From the NCBI GenBank assembly GCA_009760885.1, contig CM019703.1, positions 9,984,959-10,048,958 of the forward strand: DNA of 64,000 nucleotides. Direction: 5' to 3'. The notes under the pieces are model-generated. The model ran no database searches. It had not been told where the DNA came from and worked only from the letters and a program-made list of their open reading frames with translations. Within the stretch, counting starts at the first letter, position 1; every line of letters starts with the position of its first letter. The position numbers and the translations under genes are program-made. The stretch is from Achatina immaculata. Lineage: Eukaryota > Mollusca > Gastropoda > Stylommatophora > Achatinidae. Below are positions 46,983-59,714 of this stretch, piece after piece.

Positions 46983-47155
46983 GTGAACCGGTGCTGAGAG
47001 CGGCTTTTAGTTAAATAAAAGAAATGGCACATTTCTGACCCAGGTCATAGTTTTAAATTATAGAGTAACTGGCACCCAGTTTCTTGCTTCCAAAAATTTC
47101 TCATCAAAATTTACTCTGGCAGAGCTTGGAAATGAACTCAGGAGTGAAAGAGTTC
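46983..47155. repeat. Dispersed repeat (MITE- or SINE-like), copy B
   Basis: Second copy of the element at 16083-16270, same orientation, sharing GAGAGCGG, AATGGCACATTTCTGACCCA-type sequence, TCATCAAAATTTACTCTGGC and AGAGCTTGGAAATGAACTCA. It is slightly shorter. Confidence 0.7.
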
Positions 47156-47389
47156 ATGCAGTTTTTGTTTTATTTATCACACTGTAGTATGAGTTGGCTT
47201 TAGTGTGTGTATCTAGCCAGTTCTAGAAGATTGTGACCATGTGGCATAATTGATGCACTGATATAACATGGATTTATTCTTCTCACCTGGAGTCCGTCAG
47301 AAAGAGTGAGGCCCTCATGAGTAGACAGTACACATCTACATCTAATCTATGTCTCCATAACGTTTGCATGCTGTAGAGGGGGTGTAAAG

Positions 47390-47595
47390 TGTTAGTTCCT
47401 TCAAATTTCTAGGCCACTACACCATTTGAGGTGGGGATATCAGCACCTTGCTGCCTTTGTTTTCCTAGGGAAGCCCCAGGTACCCATTTTTTGAGGCTGG
47501 GTTGACCCTGGTGCTAGTTGACCTGAAAAAATTCTGTCAGTGTGAAATTGAACCAGGGACCTTCTGTATGGCAGGTGAGGGCACCAACTACCGTG
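47390..47595 (-). mobile_element. tRNA-derived SINE, diverged
   Basis: On the - strand: TTGGTGCCCTCACCTGCCAT, B-box-like GGTTCAATTTCACAC, then CACCAGGGTCAACCCAGCCT and AAATGGGTACCTGGGGCTTC. The body order agrees with the copies at 18085 and 27585. Confidence 0.75.
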
Positions 47596-48394
47596 ACACA
47601 CATAATAGACAGAATCTGAACAAACTTTTTTTCCTGCTGTTGATAGTCAGAGGTCATTTGACATTTGCAGAGTAAAAGAAAGTGACAGAATGAAGTGACC
47701 GAGATGTGGGCAGTCATCAAAGTGGGCTTTTATAGAATTTTTTTTTTGAAACTGTTCCATTATTTGTACAAGCTAAGCTGTTAAAAATTGAAACCAGAGC
47801 AAGACCCTGCGATGCCCATGTACTATAGTCATTGTGATTGTATTTAGAGGGGGAGAGAGAGAGAGAGAGAGAAAATTGTGAAAGTGTTTTTCCAAAAAAT
47901 GTGATGTTAAGTAAGAGAAAAATATTACAGAGCAGAGAACTAACTTGTTTTGTTGGAAGAATAATCTTGCATGCATCTCAAAGAACAGTGTGATGATAAA
48001 CGTTGAAGAAGTGCATTATCATTTGTTTTTTGTTTGCTTTCTTTCCTTGTTCATGGGCACGCTTTGTTGTCTTTGAAATATGTGTGCTATACACCTGACA
48101 ACTGCATAACCATCAAGTGCCATAAACATACAGAAAATGAATTATGCTGTAATTTGTTCTCATGTCACATTGTGGCTGTTTAGAATTACTTTCTGCCTTG
48201 TGAATGCTCTGACATTGTTTTTTGTTTCACGATGAAGGAGTGAGGATTTGTGATTTATTTGATTTGGCCTTGTCTGTGTGTCATCATCCCCACTGCTGCC
48301 TGCATGGCCCCCCCCCCTCCCAAACCACACCCCCACTTTTTTTTTCTTTTTAATTAAGCTTTTAAAATTCTGCGTCAGAACAGTCAGCATGGCA

Positions 48395-48575
48395 AAACAT
48401 CAGTAGGGCAAAACAGTTAATAGGGCAATATAGTTAGTAGGACAACAGATAATAGGGCAAAACACTTGGCAAACAGAACCGTAGAGCACAACACTTGGCA
48501 AGGAAGAACACTAAGGAAGAACACTTGGCAAGGCAGAGCACTAAGGAAGAACACTTGGCAAAGCAGAACAGGAAC
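48395..48575. repeat. Imperfect tandem repeats, 19- and 28-bp units
   Basis: The first part repeats AGGGCAAAACAGTTAAT-like units; the second repeats AAGAACACTTGGCAAGGCAG. The two are joined by AGGGCAAAACACTTGGCA, which carries both motifs. Confidence 0.8.
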
Positions 48576-49014
48576 ACATAATAACATGGAGAAATACAGT
48601 CCAAATATTTTGAATGGTTTTTATTTTATTATAGAAGTTGCAAGGGTTCTCTACGTCTTCTGTAATGCTGAGTCTCAGAGGCAGCAGCCAGGGGAAGAAT
48701 TTCAAGTCAGTTTTTACATTTGTTTTATTCAGTAAATTGTCAGCATTTCAGTAGTCACCGTCGTAAAAGATTGTATGATGCTGAAAATCCTTTCTGAATG
48801 ACGATGTAGGGAAGGATTTTTGGACAGTCGGGGTTGAAAAGGGAAGATTGGGGCCTGGGATGTCAAGAGCTCCTGTTCTTTAACATGAAATTTGGTGGGG
48901 CCTGATGTATATTCAGTAAAATGCAGGAAGTATCTGGGTCCCCCCTGATGCTCAGAGAAGAAAGTGGTAGAAGTCCTGTACATCATCAGCGTAGAAGAAG
49001 GGTATATATGTAAT

Positions 49015-49192
49015 CTGGTCACTGGGGTAACGAAACAGAGAGAGCAGTATTTGCTTGCCTTAAATAAAACTTTTCCTTTAGGAAGCCTTTATACTTTAGC
49101 AAAATGAGCTTGTGTGTATATGAATCTATGCTCCTTGGCATATGTCTTTAAAGCATTTGTCTCATAATAAGACATTTTGGCATATGTCTTCT
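49015..49192 (+). repeat. Interspersed direct repeat, copy 1
   Basis: About 178 bp starting GGTCACTG and holding ACGAAACAGAGAGAGCAGTA and TAAAACTTTTCCTTTAGGAA. It recurs at 51763-51940 with one difference that I can see (GGGG versus GAGG near the start). No coding capacity or element hallmark was found. Confidence 0.92.
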
Positions 49193-51484
49193 TTTATGAA
49201 GAGACACTTGAGCGTGATGATCTGTTTGAAATGGCACACAATGGATTAACACAGGAAATGTAATATGATGCAGATGTTAATGCACTGAGTGTTTTTAGAG
49301 ACATGATAGTGAATTTTGATAGCTAGAAACAGAATTCTTACTAAAACATACTGAAATATGTTACTCTGAAATCAGAATGTTTCCAGAACATGCTGAAATT
49401 TGTTGGTTAGAATAGAAATCTTGCCACAGTGTGCTGAAATTTGTTGGGTTAGAGTGTTTCCAGAATTTGCTGGAATTTGGTGATTGGAATAGAAGCATTA
49501 TTAAATGGTAGGTTTCAATATTAATGGTGATTGTTAAAATACTGATATTTGATTTAGATGTTTTAGATGTTTCACACATTGCCCAGTTTCTTTCTAAACA
49601 AACTGGAGTTTGGCATCTGTACCTGGACACCCATTCCACTGCCTGTGTTTGTTGCTATCTTGAATTCTGTTGGTGACATTCCTGATGACTGTTCCTTCGA
49701 CTTTTGTCTTTCTGCTCATTTGCTGTGGGCCAGTGGCTGAATCTCTTCCATTACCAGGTTCATTACTTGTTCTTCGTAAGCGGCAGGAACGTATTGTCTG
49801 TTTTATGTGCGAACAAATTCATAAGAGTTTAAACATACTGTCTGTTGTATTGCAGAGAGAAAACAGTTTTTGTTGTATTTGCTTAAAATAATGCATTTTA
49901 TTTTCATGGTGAAAGATCACACTGTGAAGTTTGCACATCAGATATCCGAATCTTTGTATGCTCATGGGAGTCACTTGAAGAAATGGGAAATCTCACAATG
50001 CACGAGTGTGTGTATGTGTGGGGGGAACATAATGTATACTTAAATGACTTAAATATTCAATATAATTCATATTAAAATGACACTGTATTTGTAAGTGTTA
50101 GAATTGCCAGTTTGCGTATATGTTCACCCATGTATGAGAGCGTTACAACGTGTGATATTATGTGTAAACCACACTGTGTATGTATATATTTGTGCAGCAC
50201 ACAAGATGGGGCCTTTGGAGAGAACACTGTAATGAAATAAGCTTTGACCTGTGATTGTGACATGTATCTGTTGTTTCTGTATAGAAGATTATAGCCAGGA
50301 TGAGCAGGGAGTGTGTGTAAAACAAGTATCATTTTGAGTATATTTCTGTGACTGTACTTACATTTCTTAGCAGACTTTTCATTTGGCTCCACTGTTTAAG
50401 AAGAATGTGGCACTTCTACCCTGCTGGCCTTGTTTCAGATATGAGACGTAGTGCGTGGAAATAGGATGATGATCTGTATCGGTTTTGTTTGCTGGCCCCG
50501 AGGTACAGCCCAAAAGAAGTTTGTATGAGCTAACGTTGTAATAACAGTGCTTTTGATTTTTATGAACATTGTGACTTATGTACGCTGCTAGTCAGATTTT
50601 TGATAATATGCCTTAAGTGTGGTTCATTATATGATGTTATAGAGTCTGTATTTAAGCAACAGAAACTGAAGTATGTCACAAGCGTGCTATTTATGTACAT
50701 TAGAAATTGCTAACCATGTACCTTCACGTTCGGTCAGTGTTATTCATGTTGGAGCCATGAAAATTTGAAAAAAGAAACTTGACCAGAATTTTAAAAATCT
50801 TAGGTATCCAGAGTTGAATTCTGGTCATTACACAGGCCAGAAACATGACCTAGTTCCTTCATGAGCTGATTTGCTTCTGGCCAGGGAGAAGGATTTAAGA
50901 CTGGTTTGATCTGGTAAGAATAAAGGTCACATAGAGTGGTCACAACCTGCAGCGTTTCAGGTCTAATGATGGTCGAGATACAGTCCTGTAAGTTTTTAGA
51001 AGATTACTACACTCCTTCACTTCGTTTAACTTGGTCAGGCAGTGGAGCATGCTGAGGATGGCCACACCAAGAATTTAAGCAACTGTGAACAGCTACCAGC
51101 ACACAGAGATATGATTTGCCAGCATAGTGATCTGTACCAAGGCATCACCAGCTAGTTCATAGTAATTCAGGGTAAATGATGCTGTTTAGAGAAGAAACTT
51201 CATTGAGAAAACTGTACATGAATTTGACCTGAATGGGCTGAACTTAACAGACTGATATTGCTCAAGACCACATGAATGCCTTAATAATAAACACACCTGC
51301 TGTGTTTTTATTTAGAAATGACATGGTGCATATATGTAGCTCATATTTTAGTCTAAAATATGAGTCTTCAAACGCAGAAATAAACTCAAATGGATGCAGT
51401 TGTTTTATTTGTAATATATGCAAAGCCATCTAGATCAGTTACAGTAATAAAAAATCTTGACTTTATGAGAGAAAAAATGTCTTC
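49193..51484. other. No recognised gene
   Basis: Intergenic AT-rich sequence. A weak repeat with TGCTGAAATTTGTTGG occurs at 49390-49490. No exon was identified on either strand. Confidence 0.4.
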
Positions 51485-51645
51485 ATCAGTTAGACTGAAA
51501 CTTTGTCAAAGGATAATGTCTTGACCAATTAGGCTGAAATTTTATCTGAGAAGAATGTCTTGACCAGTTAGGCTGAAATTTTATCTGGGAAGAATGTCTT
51601 GGCAGGTTTAACTGAAACTTTTATCAGAGAAGAATGTCTTGGCCA
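51485..51645. repeat. Minisatellite, about 39-bp unit, four copies
   Basis: Units containing AGAAGAATGTCTTGACCAGT plus TAGGCTGAAATTTTATCTG. Confidence 0.88.
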
Positions 51646-51762
51646 CTTTGACCAAATTATAGGGAAGATTTTTTAAATACATTTTTGAGCTTGTTGGAGA
51701 AATGTTACCAGTATTTGACTTATATGAATGACTGCATGTTTGGAGAGTATATCTTGTAATCA

Positions 51763-51940
51763 GGTCACTGAGGTAACGAAACAGAGAGAGCAGTATTTGC
51801 TTGCCTTAAATAAAACTTTTCCTTTAGGAAGCCTTTATACTTTAGCAAAATGAGCTTGTGTGTATATGAATCTATGCTCCTTGGCATATGTCTTTAAAGC
51901 ATTTGTCTCATAATAAGACATTTTGGCATATGTCTTCAAA
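51763..51940 (+). repeat. Interspersed direct repeat, copy 2
   Basis: Matches 49015-49192 base for base except near the start, then diverges after GGCATATGTCTT. The near identity implies a recent event. Confidence 0.92.
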
Positions 51941-52499
51941 GCCTCTGTATAAGACATGCCTCTGTTTGCCAGATTTTTCTAGTAAAAGAGGTATCTACAT
52001 AGGTTATACCAAGAGCTTGTATGTAAATATACTTGCAGTCTATATCATTCTGTTATATGTCCATACAGTATATATCATGAAGTGAAATAGAATTTGTTAC
52101 ATAAAATTCACCATTGTAGTCTTGTGAAATGGCTTTTTTTTTTTTTTGTCTTTCAAATTTAGCCTGAGACTTCCGTCTGGAAGTTGACATTTCCGTTATT
52201 TCCCTGTTCATTTTATATCAGGTCATGGTTTTTCTGTGACGGTTTACTTTTTCCTGGTATAATTCATAATTATATTTCCATAATTTGTCCCACGACCCTC
52301 CTTTATTCTGTCATAATTGTAAACTCATTTTAACTGAATCTGTCATATTTATTTTCTGATCCTATTTTTATCATTCATCTAGAGCCTTTTTTGTTGGTTT
52401 TTGTTTTGTTTTTGTATTTTATAAATCCCCTCTCCCTCATTTCTATAGTAATATTTATTTATTACTTTATCCATCCTCTCTCCCCCTACCTTGTTATAG

Positions 52500-53085
52500 C
52501 TGAGTATCACATATTAAGTATAAGAGTTGAGTGTCATATGTTGAATGTCTTATACTAAATGTAAGAGTTGAGTGTTATATACCGAGTGTAAGAGTTGAAT
52601 GTCTTATACCAAGTGTAAGAGTTGAGTGTCATATACCGAATGTAAGAGTTGATTATCTTATACCAAGTGTAAGAGTTGAGTGTCATATACCAAGTATAAG
52701 AGTTGAGTGTCATATACCGAGTGTAAGAGTTGAATGTCTTATACCGAGTGTAAGAGTTGAATGTCTTATACCGAGTGTAAGAGTTGAGTGTCATGTACCA
52801 AATGTAAGAGTTGGGTGTCTTATACCAAGTGTAAGAGTTGGGTGTCTTATACCAAGTGTAAGAGTTGAATGTTATATACTGAGTATAAGAGTTGAGTGTT
52901 ATATACCGAGTGAATGAGTTGAGTGTCATATACCGAGTGAAAGAATTCAGTTTTTTTATGCAAAATGTAAGAGTTGAGTGTCTTATACCAAATGTAAGAG
53001 TTGAATGTCTCATACCGAGTGTAAGAGTTGAGTGTCTTATACCAGGTGTAAGAGTCGAGAGTCTTATACTGAGTGTAAGTACAAG
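52500..53085. repeat. Minisatellite, 27-bp unit, about 21 copies
   Basis: Units of GTGTAAGAGTTGAGTGTCTT plus ATACCGA, with ATGTCTT/GTGTCAT and CCAA/CCGA variants. The 27-bp length keeps a frame open on both strands, which explains the 128- and 152-codon frames. Confidence 0.96.
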
Positions 53086-53089
53086 ACTC

Positions 53090-54875
53090 TGGTTGTAAAC
53101 TCAAACAACATGCATGCTTAAACCATGTGAAAACAGAAGAAACCAGCACAGAGAAGTGAAATGAGTCGGCTGAAGGGGAATGTTATTATTGCCACATCAT
53201 AATTCATCATGTTTACATGTTTCATTCATCATGAAAGTATCAAACTCTCACTGAAGATCAACACATGACTTGTACGTGCTTTCATATTTTGTCACAGATG
53301 TCATGACATATGAGGAAACATAATCAACTGTTTCTTTTAATGTATCGTATCATGTCTCTTTGCCTTTTGTTATCATACATTGTAATAGAAGTTTTTTTTT
53401 TTGTTTTTTATTTTATTTTGAATGTGAAGAATTGATGAGCAGAGCGGAGATGTTTCATTTAGGTCTCTTCAGAAGTGTATCTGCTTCATACTTATGTTTG
53501 TTAGGAAGGGGAGCAAGACCCTCATTTCTTATATAAAGTTACGGTTGTAAATATGTACAGATTTTGTTTGAGTCATTTGCATTGTGGAGTTAGGAAGATA
53601 TATCTTAGTTCAGTGAATATGTTGCTTTTTTTTTTTTTTTTGTTTGATGTTCTGGGCTGTTTGAGCAGTGTAAAGTACCAACATAGTTGTAGTTTTTTTT
53701 TTTTAGCCAAGCAGTCACAGTTGCTTTTAGTTCAAAGTATCTCTAAAGGTAGAAGAAGAAATAATTATGGTTCTTCTGTATTCTTTCTGTCCTGAGGGTT
53801 AGTTTGTGAAGTTTCATCCAAGAGGTCTTGTTTAGCATTGTGATTCACACGTTGTACAGCAGAATTTGCTTTTCTTTCTTTCTTTCTTCTGGTTATCTCT
53901 TCCCCGTTCTTCCTCCACCCTTCCAGATGTGTGTATATTCTGAGGTTTGGGAGAACAAAGAATGAGATTTTCTACAGTCTAGAACTTTGTATGAGACACG
54001 CAAGACATGTAAGAAGTTTTTTAAGAAGTTTCAGTGTTAGTGAGTACAGTCCTGATGTTGAACAGACATCCTTTTTTTTTGTGTCAGCAGGACCTTTTTT
54101 TTTTTTTTTTTAAAGTAATTGATTGCCAAGGTTTTCCTAGAATGTGGAGCTTGAACAACCAAGCAGAAAAATGTGATTTTAAATTGCACAGAATGCAGGT
54201 TAAAAGTGGACAGTGTATGTTTGACAGACTGGCAGTATCAAGAGAAGTGTTTGACAAACTGGCAATATCAAAAGATGACGTTTCAGTTGTGTGGAGACTA
54301 TACATGCAGGGACTAGGCATGAAAGTAGAAGAGTACAGAGATCTATTATCCTTATTTTGCATGTCAGTGTCATTTTTGTATCTGATACAGAAGTTGGCTG
54401 TGGTCTTGTCAGTATAATGTTCCTGTCTGTGGGCCTTTATTCTGGTTCAGAGATTTAGCGTACTTGATACATAGTTGCAGGATGAAAGTCACTGTGATTC
54501 TATGGCCAGTAACTTTTCAAACTGCTCATGAAGTCTAAATACAGCAGCAGTAGAATTCTATACTGATAGTGTCTGGCATTTGCAGAGTTGTAAGAAAGAT
54601 TCGAGTACAGTAAGGGGACATAACTGAATGAAACGTTTTGTCTTCCCCTTGCTTCAAGGATGCCTTTAGGTTAATGAGAGACAAGAATTGTTCCTGTGGT
54701 TTTGAAAATAGGACTTTAAATTACAGAAAATGCTTTTTAGCTGAGCTAGAGTGTACACAATCTGGGATTAGGTATTGTGTTTGCCTGTGTATCACAGAGG
54801 CAATAGTCAAGTGCCTTAAGACTGCAAGATTTATCATACCAACAAGAGCGTAAATGTCATCAACAACAAACACAT
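53090..54875. other. No recognised gene
   Basis: AT-rich, with several long T runs (53627-53641, 53692-53704, 54096-54110). The frame at 54034-54417 (+) is the least repetitive one here, but it has no motif that I know. Confidence 0.4.
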
Positions 54876-54879
54876 GGGC

Positions 54880-55065
54880 AGAGATTGTATCACTAACAGC
54901 AAACATACATGGACAAAGAATGTACAGCTAACAGCAGACACGTGTGGACAGGGATTGTACAACAACAAACATACATGGACAGAGATTGTACAGCTAACAG
55001 CAGACACGCGTGGACAGGGATTGTACAACAACAAACATACATGGACAGAGATTATACAACTCCAC
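54880..55065. repeat. Tandem repeat, about 66-bp unit
   Basis: About three units combining ACAACAAACATACATGGACA, GAGATTGTACAGCTAACAGC and AGACACG-GTGGACAGGGA. Confidence 0.88.
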
Positions 55066-55367
55066 AACAGATTTAACAAGTAAAGTAAGCAAAGTAATGG
55101 CAAGTCTTGATAAATGTTTCTGCTTTTTATCTTTGTCCTCTCAGAATTATTTTTCCTACCATTGTTATCTCGTATGTTTTCATCAGTTATCAAGCTTTCT
55201 CTTCAGACTGTAAACAGATCAAAAAATGGGGAGATTTAGAAGTTTCACCTCTTTTTAGTATTATGTTTCTTTCAGCACACAGGAGTTTTCAGTTATAAAG
55301 CATTAGTGAGTTTACATTTTGTAGGCCTAGATCTACCTGCTGTTTGAGTGACTATTTGGTTCAGCAG

Positions 55368-55550
55368 ATCCAGATATACTGGCTATTTGGTTGAATGGTC
55401 CCTGATACACTGACTGTTTGATTGAATGGTCCCTGATACACTGACTGTTTGATTGAATGGTCCCTGATACACTGACTGTTTGATTGAATGGTCCCTGATA
55501 CACTGACTGTTTGGTTGAATGGTCCCTGATATACCGACTGTTGGTCTAGT
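55368..55550. repeat. Minisatellite, 31-bp unit, about six copies
   Basis: Units of GACTGTTTGATTGAATGGTC plus CCTGATACACT; the outer units have GGTTG for GATTG. Confidence 0.95.
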
Positions 55551-55689
55551 GGTTGTTCCACAGGCCTCAATCACATTTGGCTGAACTGGCCACTGGCACA
55601 CAGATTTTGTGTACAAGCACATAATGTACACTGTTTTCGGTTTAAACTAAGTACAAGCGTATAATGTATGTTGTTTTAGGTTTAAACTA

Positions 55690-56749
55690 AGATAATCTTT
55701 TTTTAGGTTAAACCAATATTTTGTTTAGCGATGAGGGAAGCTTTTTTTTTTTTTTTTTGTTTTCTTTTTGTTTCAGTTTTACATTGTTCTTCCCAGCTAA
55801 AGAAGAAGAAGAAGACATGAGAACGGCATCTAAGAAGAATGCTGCTTTTGGTTAGCAAGATCTAATAAATATGTATATTTTTTTTTCTTTTTGTTTCATA
55901 GTTGTTTGTGCAAGCTTCTTTCTTTAAAAATAGCCATATGCTCACCATATAAGGAATCTGTGTATGTTTCTGTTTGTTTCTTCTTGTATAAAATTCCAGA
56001 TGATGTGTAATTACACACACTGAATGTCATTTACTTTATTTATTTGGATTTGGTTGAAAGATTCTGATGTTAAAAACATAAAGAGAAGAAGCTTCAAAGA
56101 TATGTCTGTGACAGGGTTCATGTTCTGTGACAGGGTTTCATGTTCTGTGACTAATTTTGTGGGGGAATGACTATGTCTTTACACACACAAAAAAAAAAAA
56201 GAAAAGTTAATCATGTGATTTTTTTATTTCTGATAATTTTGTTTTTGTTTTATTTTTGTGACGTGTAATGCTTGTATACATTTCTCTCCCTTGAATATAA
56301 AATACCATGATGATGATGATGATTATGGGTAAAATCCCATGCTGATAATGAAATAAAGTGAAAAACATGGGAAATTGTTGAAAACTATTTTTTTTTTCTT
56401 TAAATGTTGTCATGCTGAAAGCCTTTGTGTGATATTTCATGTAATATCATGTTTGCAGTTCTCATCTCCTAAAGCTGACATGATTGAATCAGGGTTGGAA
56501 CCCATTCCCTCTCTATTGGTTCTCCCCTCTCTTTCCCCCCCCCCCCAGTAAAGGGCCCAGCTTGACTTGGATCAAAATAGTCCCTGATGGCGGTCGAGTC
56601 TGCTGAAGAAATATTGAACACCCCCCCCCCCCCCCCCAAACCAAAGCATCTTAGCTCCACTCGGAGACTGGAAAAAATACCCAGTGTAACCCACATGAAG
56701 ATGGGCCTCATCAACTTCACCACAGCATCTGTGAAGGAACATCGTGCTG
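55690..56749. other. No recognised gene
   Basis: Low-complexity AT-rich DNA with T runs and C runs (56537-56547, 56621-56637). No exon was recognised. Confidence 0.45.
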
Positions 56750-57955
56750 ACAGTTCCATGGAGATAAGAGCAACAGCAACCAGCTGACAGTTCCATGGAG
56801 ATAAGAGCAACAACAACAACAACCAGCTGACAGTTCCATGGAGATAAGAGCAACAACAACAACAACAACCAGCTGACAGGTACATGGAGATAAGAGCAAC
56901 AACAACAACCAGCTGACAGGTCCATGGAGATAAGAGCAACAACAACAACCAGCTGACAGGTCCATGGAGATAAGAGCAACAACAACAACCAGCTGACAGG
57001 TCCATGGAGATAAGAGCAACAACAACCAGCTGACAGTTCCATGGAGATAAGAGCAACAACAACAACCAGCTGACAGTTCCATGGAGATAAGAGCAACAAC
57101 AACAACAACCAGCTGACAGGTACATGGAGATAAGAGCAACAACAACAACCAGCTGACAGGTCCATGGAGATAAGAGCAACAACAACAACAACCAGCTGAC
57201 AGGTCCATGGAGATAAGAGCAACAACAACCAGCTGACAGGTACATGGAGATAAGAGCAACAACAACAACCAGCTGACAGGTCCATGGAGATAAGAGCAAC
57301 AACAACAACAACCAGCTTACAGGTCCATGGAGATAAGAACAACAACCAGCTGACAGGTCCATGGAGATAAGAGCAACAACAACAACCAGCTGACAGGTCC
57401 ATGGAGATAAGAGCAACAACAACAACCAGCTGACAGGTCCATGGAGATAAGAGCAACAACAACAACCAGCTGACAGGTACATGGAGATAAGAGCAACAAC
57501 AACAACCAGCTGATATTTCCATGGAGATAAGAGCAACAACAACAACCAGCTGACAGTTCCATGGAGATAAGAGCAACAACAACAACAACCAGCTGATAGT
57601 TCCATGGAGATAAGAGCAACAACAACAACCAGCTGACAGGTCCATGGAGATAAGAGCAACAACAACCAGCTTACAGTTCCATGGAGATAAGAGCAACAAC
57701 AACAACCAGCTGACAGGTCCATGGAGATAAGAGCAACAACAACCAGCTGACAGGTCCATGGAGATAAGAGCAGCAACAACAACAACAACCAGCTGACAGG
57801 TACATGGAGATAAGAGCAGCAACAACAACAACAACCAGCTTACAGTTCCATGGAGATAAGAGCAACAACAACCAGCTTACAGGTCCATGGAGATAAGAGC
57901 AACAACAACAACAACCAGCTGATAGTTCCATGGAGATAAGAGCAACAACAACCAA
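56750..57955. repeat. Compound minisatellite with nested (CAA)n, about 30 copies
   Basis: Each unit has a fixed core, AGCTGACAGGTCCATGGAGA plus TAAGAG, and a variable (CAA)n tract of about two to six triplets ending CC. Variants are GGTCC, GGTAC or GTTCC and GACAG, GATAG or TTACAG. Units are mostly 37, 40, 43 or 46 bp, so each adds one base modulo three. The - strand is open in all three frames over most of the array (frames of 439 and 420 codons), which is an artefact. Confidence 0.97.
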
Positions 57956-58690
57956 ACATCCCAGGTTCTCTGTACCCGGACAGTTCACAACAGCGTGTGA
58001 CTAGGTTCGAGATTTGAAACTTTGAAGCAACTCAGGTCATGTTTAATCAATAACTTTCACGAAGGAAGATACAAAATAATGGTAAGAACACAGTTTTATA
58101 TCTCATGAATAATGTCAGTATAAAACTTGGCTGAGTAAATTCTATGCTACATCTCTGATCAACCAATTGAAACAAACAATATATATATATAAGCAGAACT
58201 GTTTTAAAGTTTATCAAAATGCCTTTCATAGTTTTGGAAATGCTTATACATCAGCGTGATGGCCAGCGCATAAAAGTAGAAAAATAAACACAAAAACATT
58301 TGGTTTACAAACGATAGCATTGCTAGTGCTAGCAAGTATATGGATATTGGTTAGTGTGTAAAAAAACAATACTTGAAGTAAACTTGTGGAACATTTATAG
58401 ACGAGTTTTTAGATAATTTAATTTGGAATTGGATAGGTGTACATCTCAGTATCACTGTATATACAGTTTGTCAAAGATATACACATTAAAGAGAAACATA
58501 GCCGCAGAGGAAGGCACCTGGAGAATATGGCGTTGGTGCCCTTATTAACTTCCTTGCACACGACACAGTGACTCTGTCAGCTTCATGCTTGGTTGCCTTT
58601 CTTATCTCTTCTATCAGGAGCAAGTTGCCCCTACAGCTGGGTGACTGGGGCTTGAAACTATCGAGATCACATTGAGAGACGCACGCAGGC
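57956..58690. other. No recognised gene
   Basis: AT-rich unique-looking sequence between two repeat blocks. No coding or RNA feature was recognised. Confidence 0.4.
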
Positions 58691-58694
58691 GCCT

Positions 58695-58935
58695 GATACA
58701 CATATAATCTCCCAGGGAAGCTCAGACTTCTCCCTGGGGAACTCAAAACTTTTTGCAGGGCAACTCAGATTTTCCCCAGTGATTCAAGCTTCTCCCAGCC
58801 CACCTCAGACTTCTCCCAGGGCAGCTCAGACTTCTCCCAGGATAACGCAAGACTTCTTTCTGGGGAACTTTTCACAGAGCGACTTGACTCAAGACTTCTC
58901 ACAGGTGACTCAGTTCTCCTCAGGGCACTTCTCAG
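58695..58935. repeat. Degenerate short tandem repeat
   Basis: Loose units of CTCAGACTTCTCCCAGGG and relatives, about 15-30 bases apart. Confidence 0.75.
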
Positions 58936-58987
58936 AGCTGCTTCATTTATCCCACTGGGAATCACAATTCATAGAAACTCTGCTGAC

Positions 58988-59004
<17 letters not shown>

Positions 59005-59030
<26 letters not shown>

Positions 59031-59679
59031 GTTCTCCACTGTGAGGCGACCACAAACATGAAGCCATGGTGAACAGATAGGAAGCCATTCGACTCATGTC
59101 TTGTTTATTTCTTCATCTCGTACCAAGTCTCTCCCCCCTCCCCAACTCCTGTCTGTCTGTCTCTGTCTCTCTCTCTCTAACACATATACAAACAGATGTC
59201 ATTTCTCGACCAAGCAAGCACATATTCATTCGTTGGAGATTATAACATCCATAATTTATTTTTCTGAGACGCAACTGGCATTTGCATTGTCCAAGATTCC
59301 TTCAGTCCCTTCTCTGTAGCGATAAAGCACACAGTCTGCAAGTGTTTACTCCAGGTTTATAAGCGTTCTCCAACAAAATCCCTAAGAGTGATCGTTGGCC
59401 CTTATGAGCCATGGGCAAGACCCAATCCCAGATCTTCTTCTGGAGTTCAAGTAACAAGATCAGTGTAGCTAACCGTCGCCCCTTGGTGGTGGAGCTCATC
59501 CATAAGTTCACTTGTCTGGGTTCACTCTGAGGTCTTCTGGCATGCTACGGAGCTCCCACGTCCATTTATATGTTGTTATCATGTTATAAAGCAAAGCCAA
59601 TGCGGTAAAGCTGTGATATCAAAATGTTAGGACTATTTCTATTACTTCTTTTCATTTCTATATATATAATTTGTGTGTA

Positions 59680-59714
<35 letters not shown>

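Noticed and set aside
52531..53149. Repetitive frames of 128 and 152 codons
   Set aside because: These come from the 27-bp minisatellite; neither has a non-repetitive domain.
54034..54417. Frame of 127 codons with a moderately complex sequence
   Set aside because: It has no recognisable motif, starts through a T run and shows no splice partners, so I left it unannotated as a gene.
56469..57988. Open frames of 439, 420 and 183 codons on the - strand
   Set aside because: They are translations of the (CAA)n compound minisatellite in different frames. All three frames are open, and there is no start context, domain or splice support.
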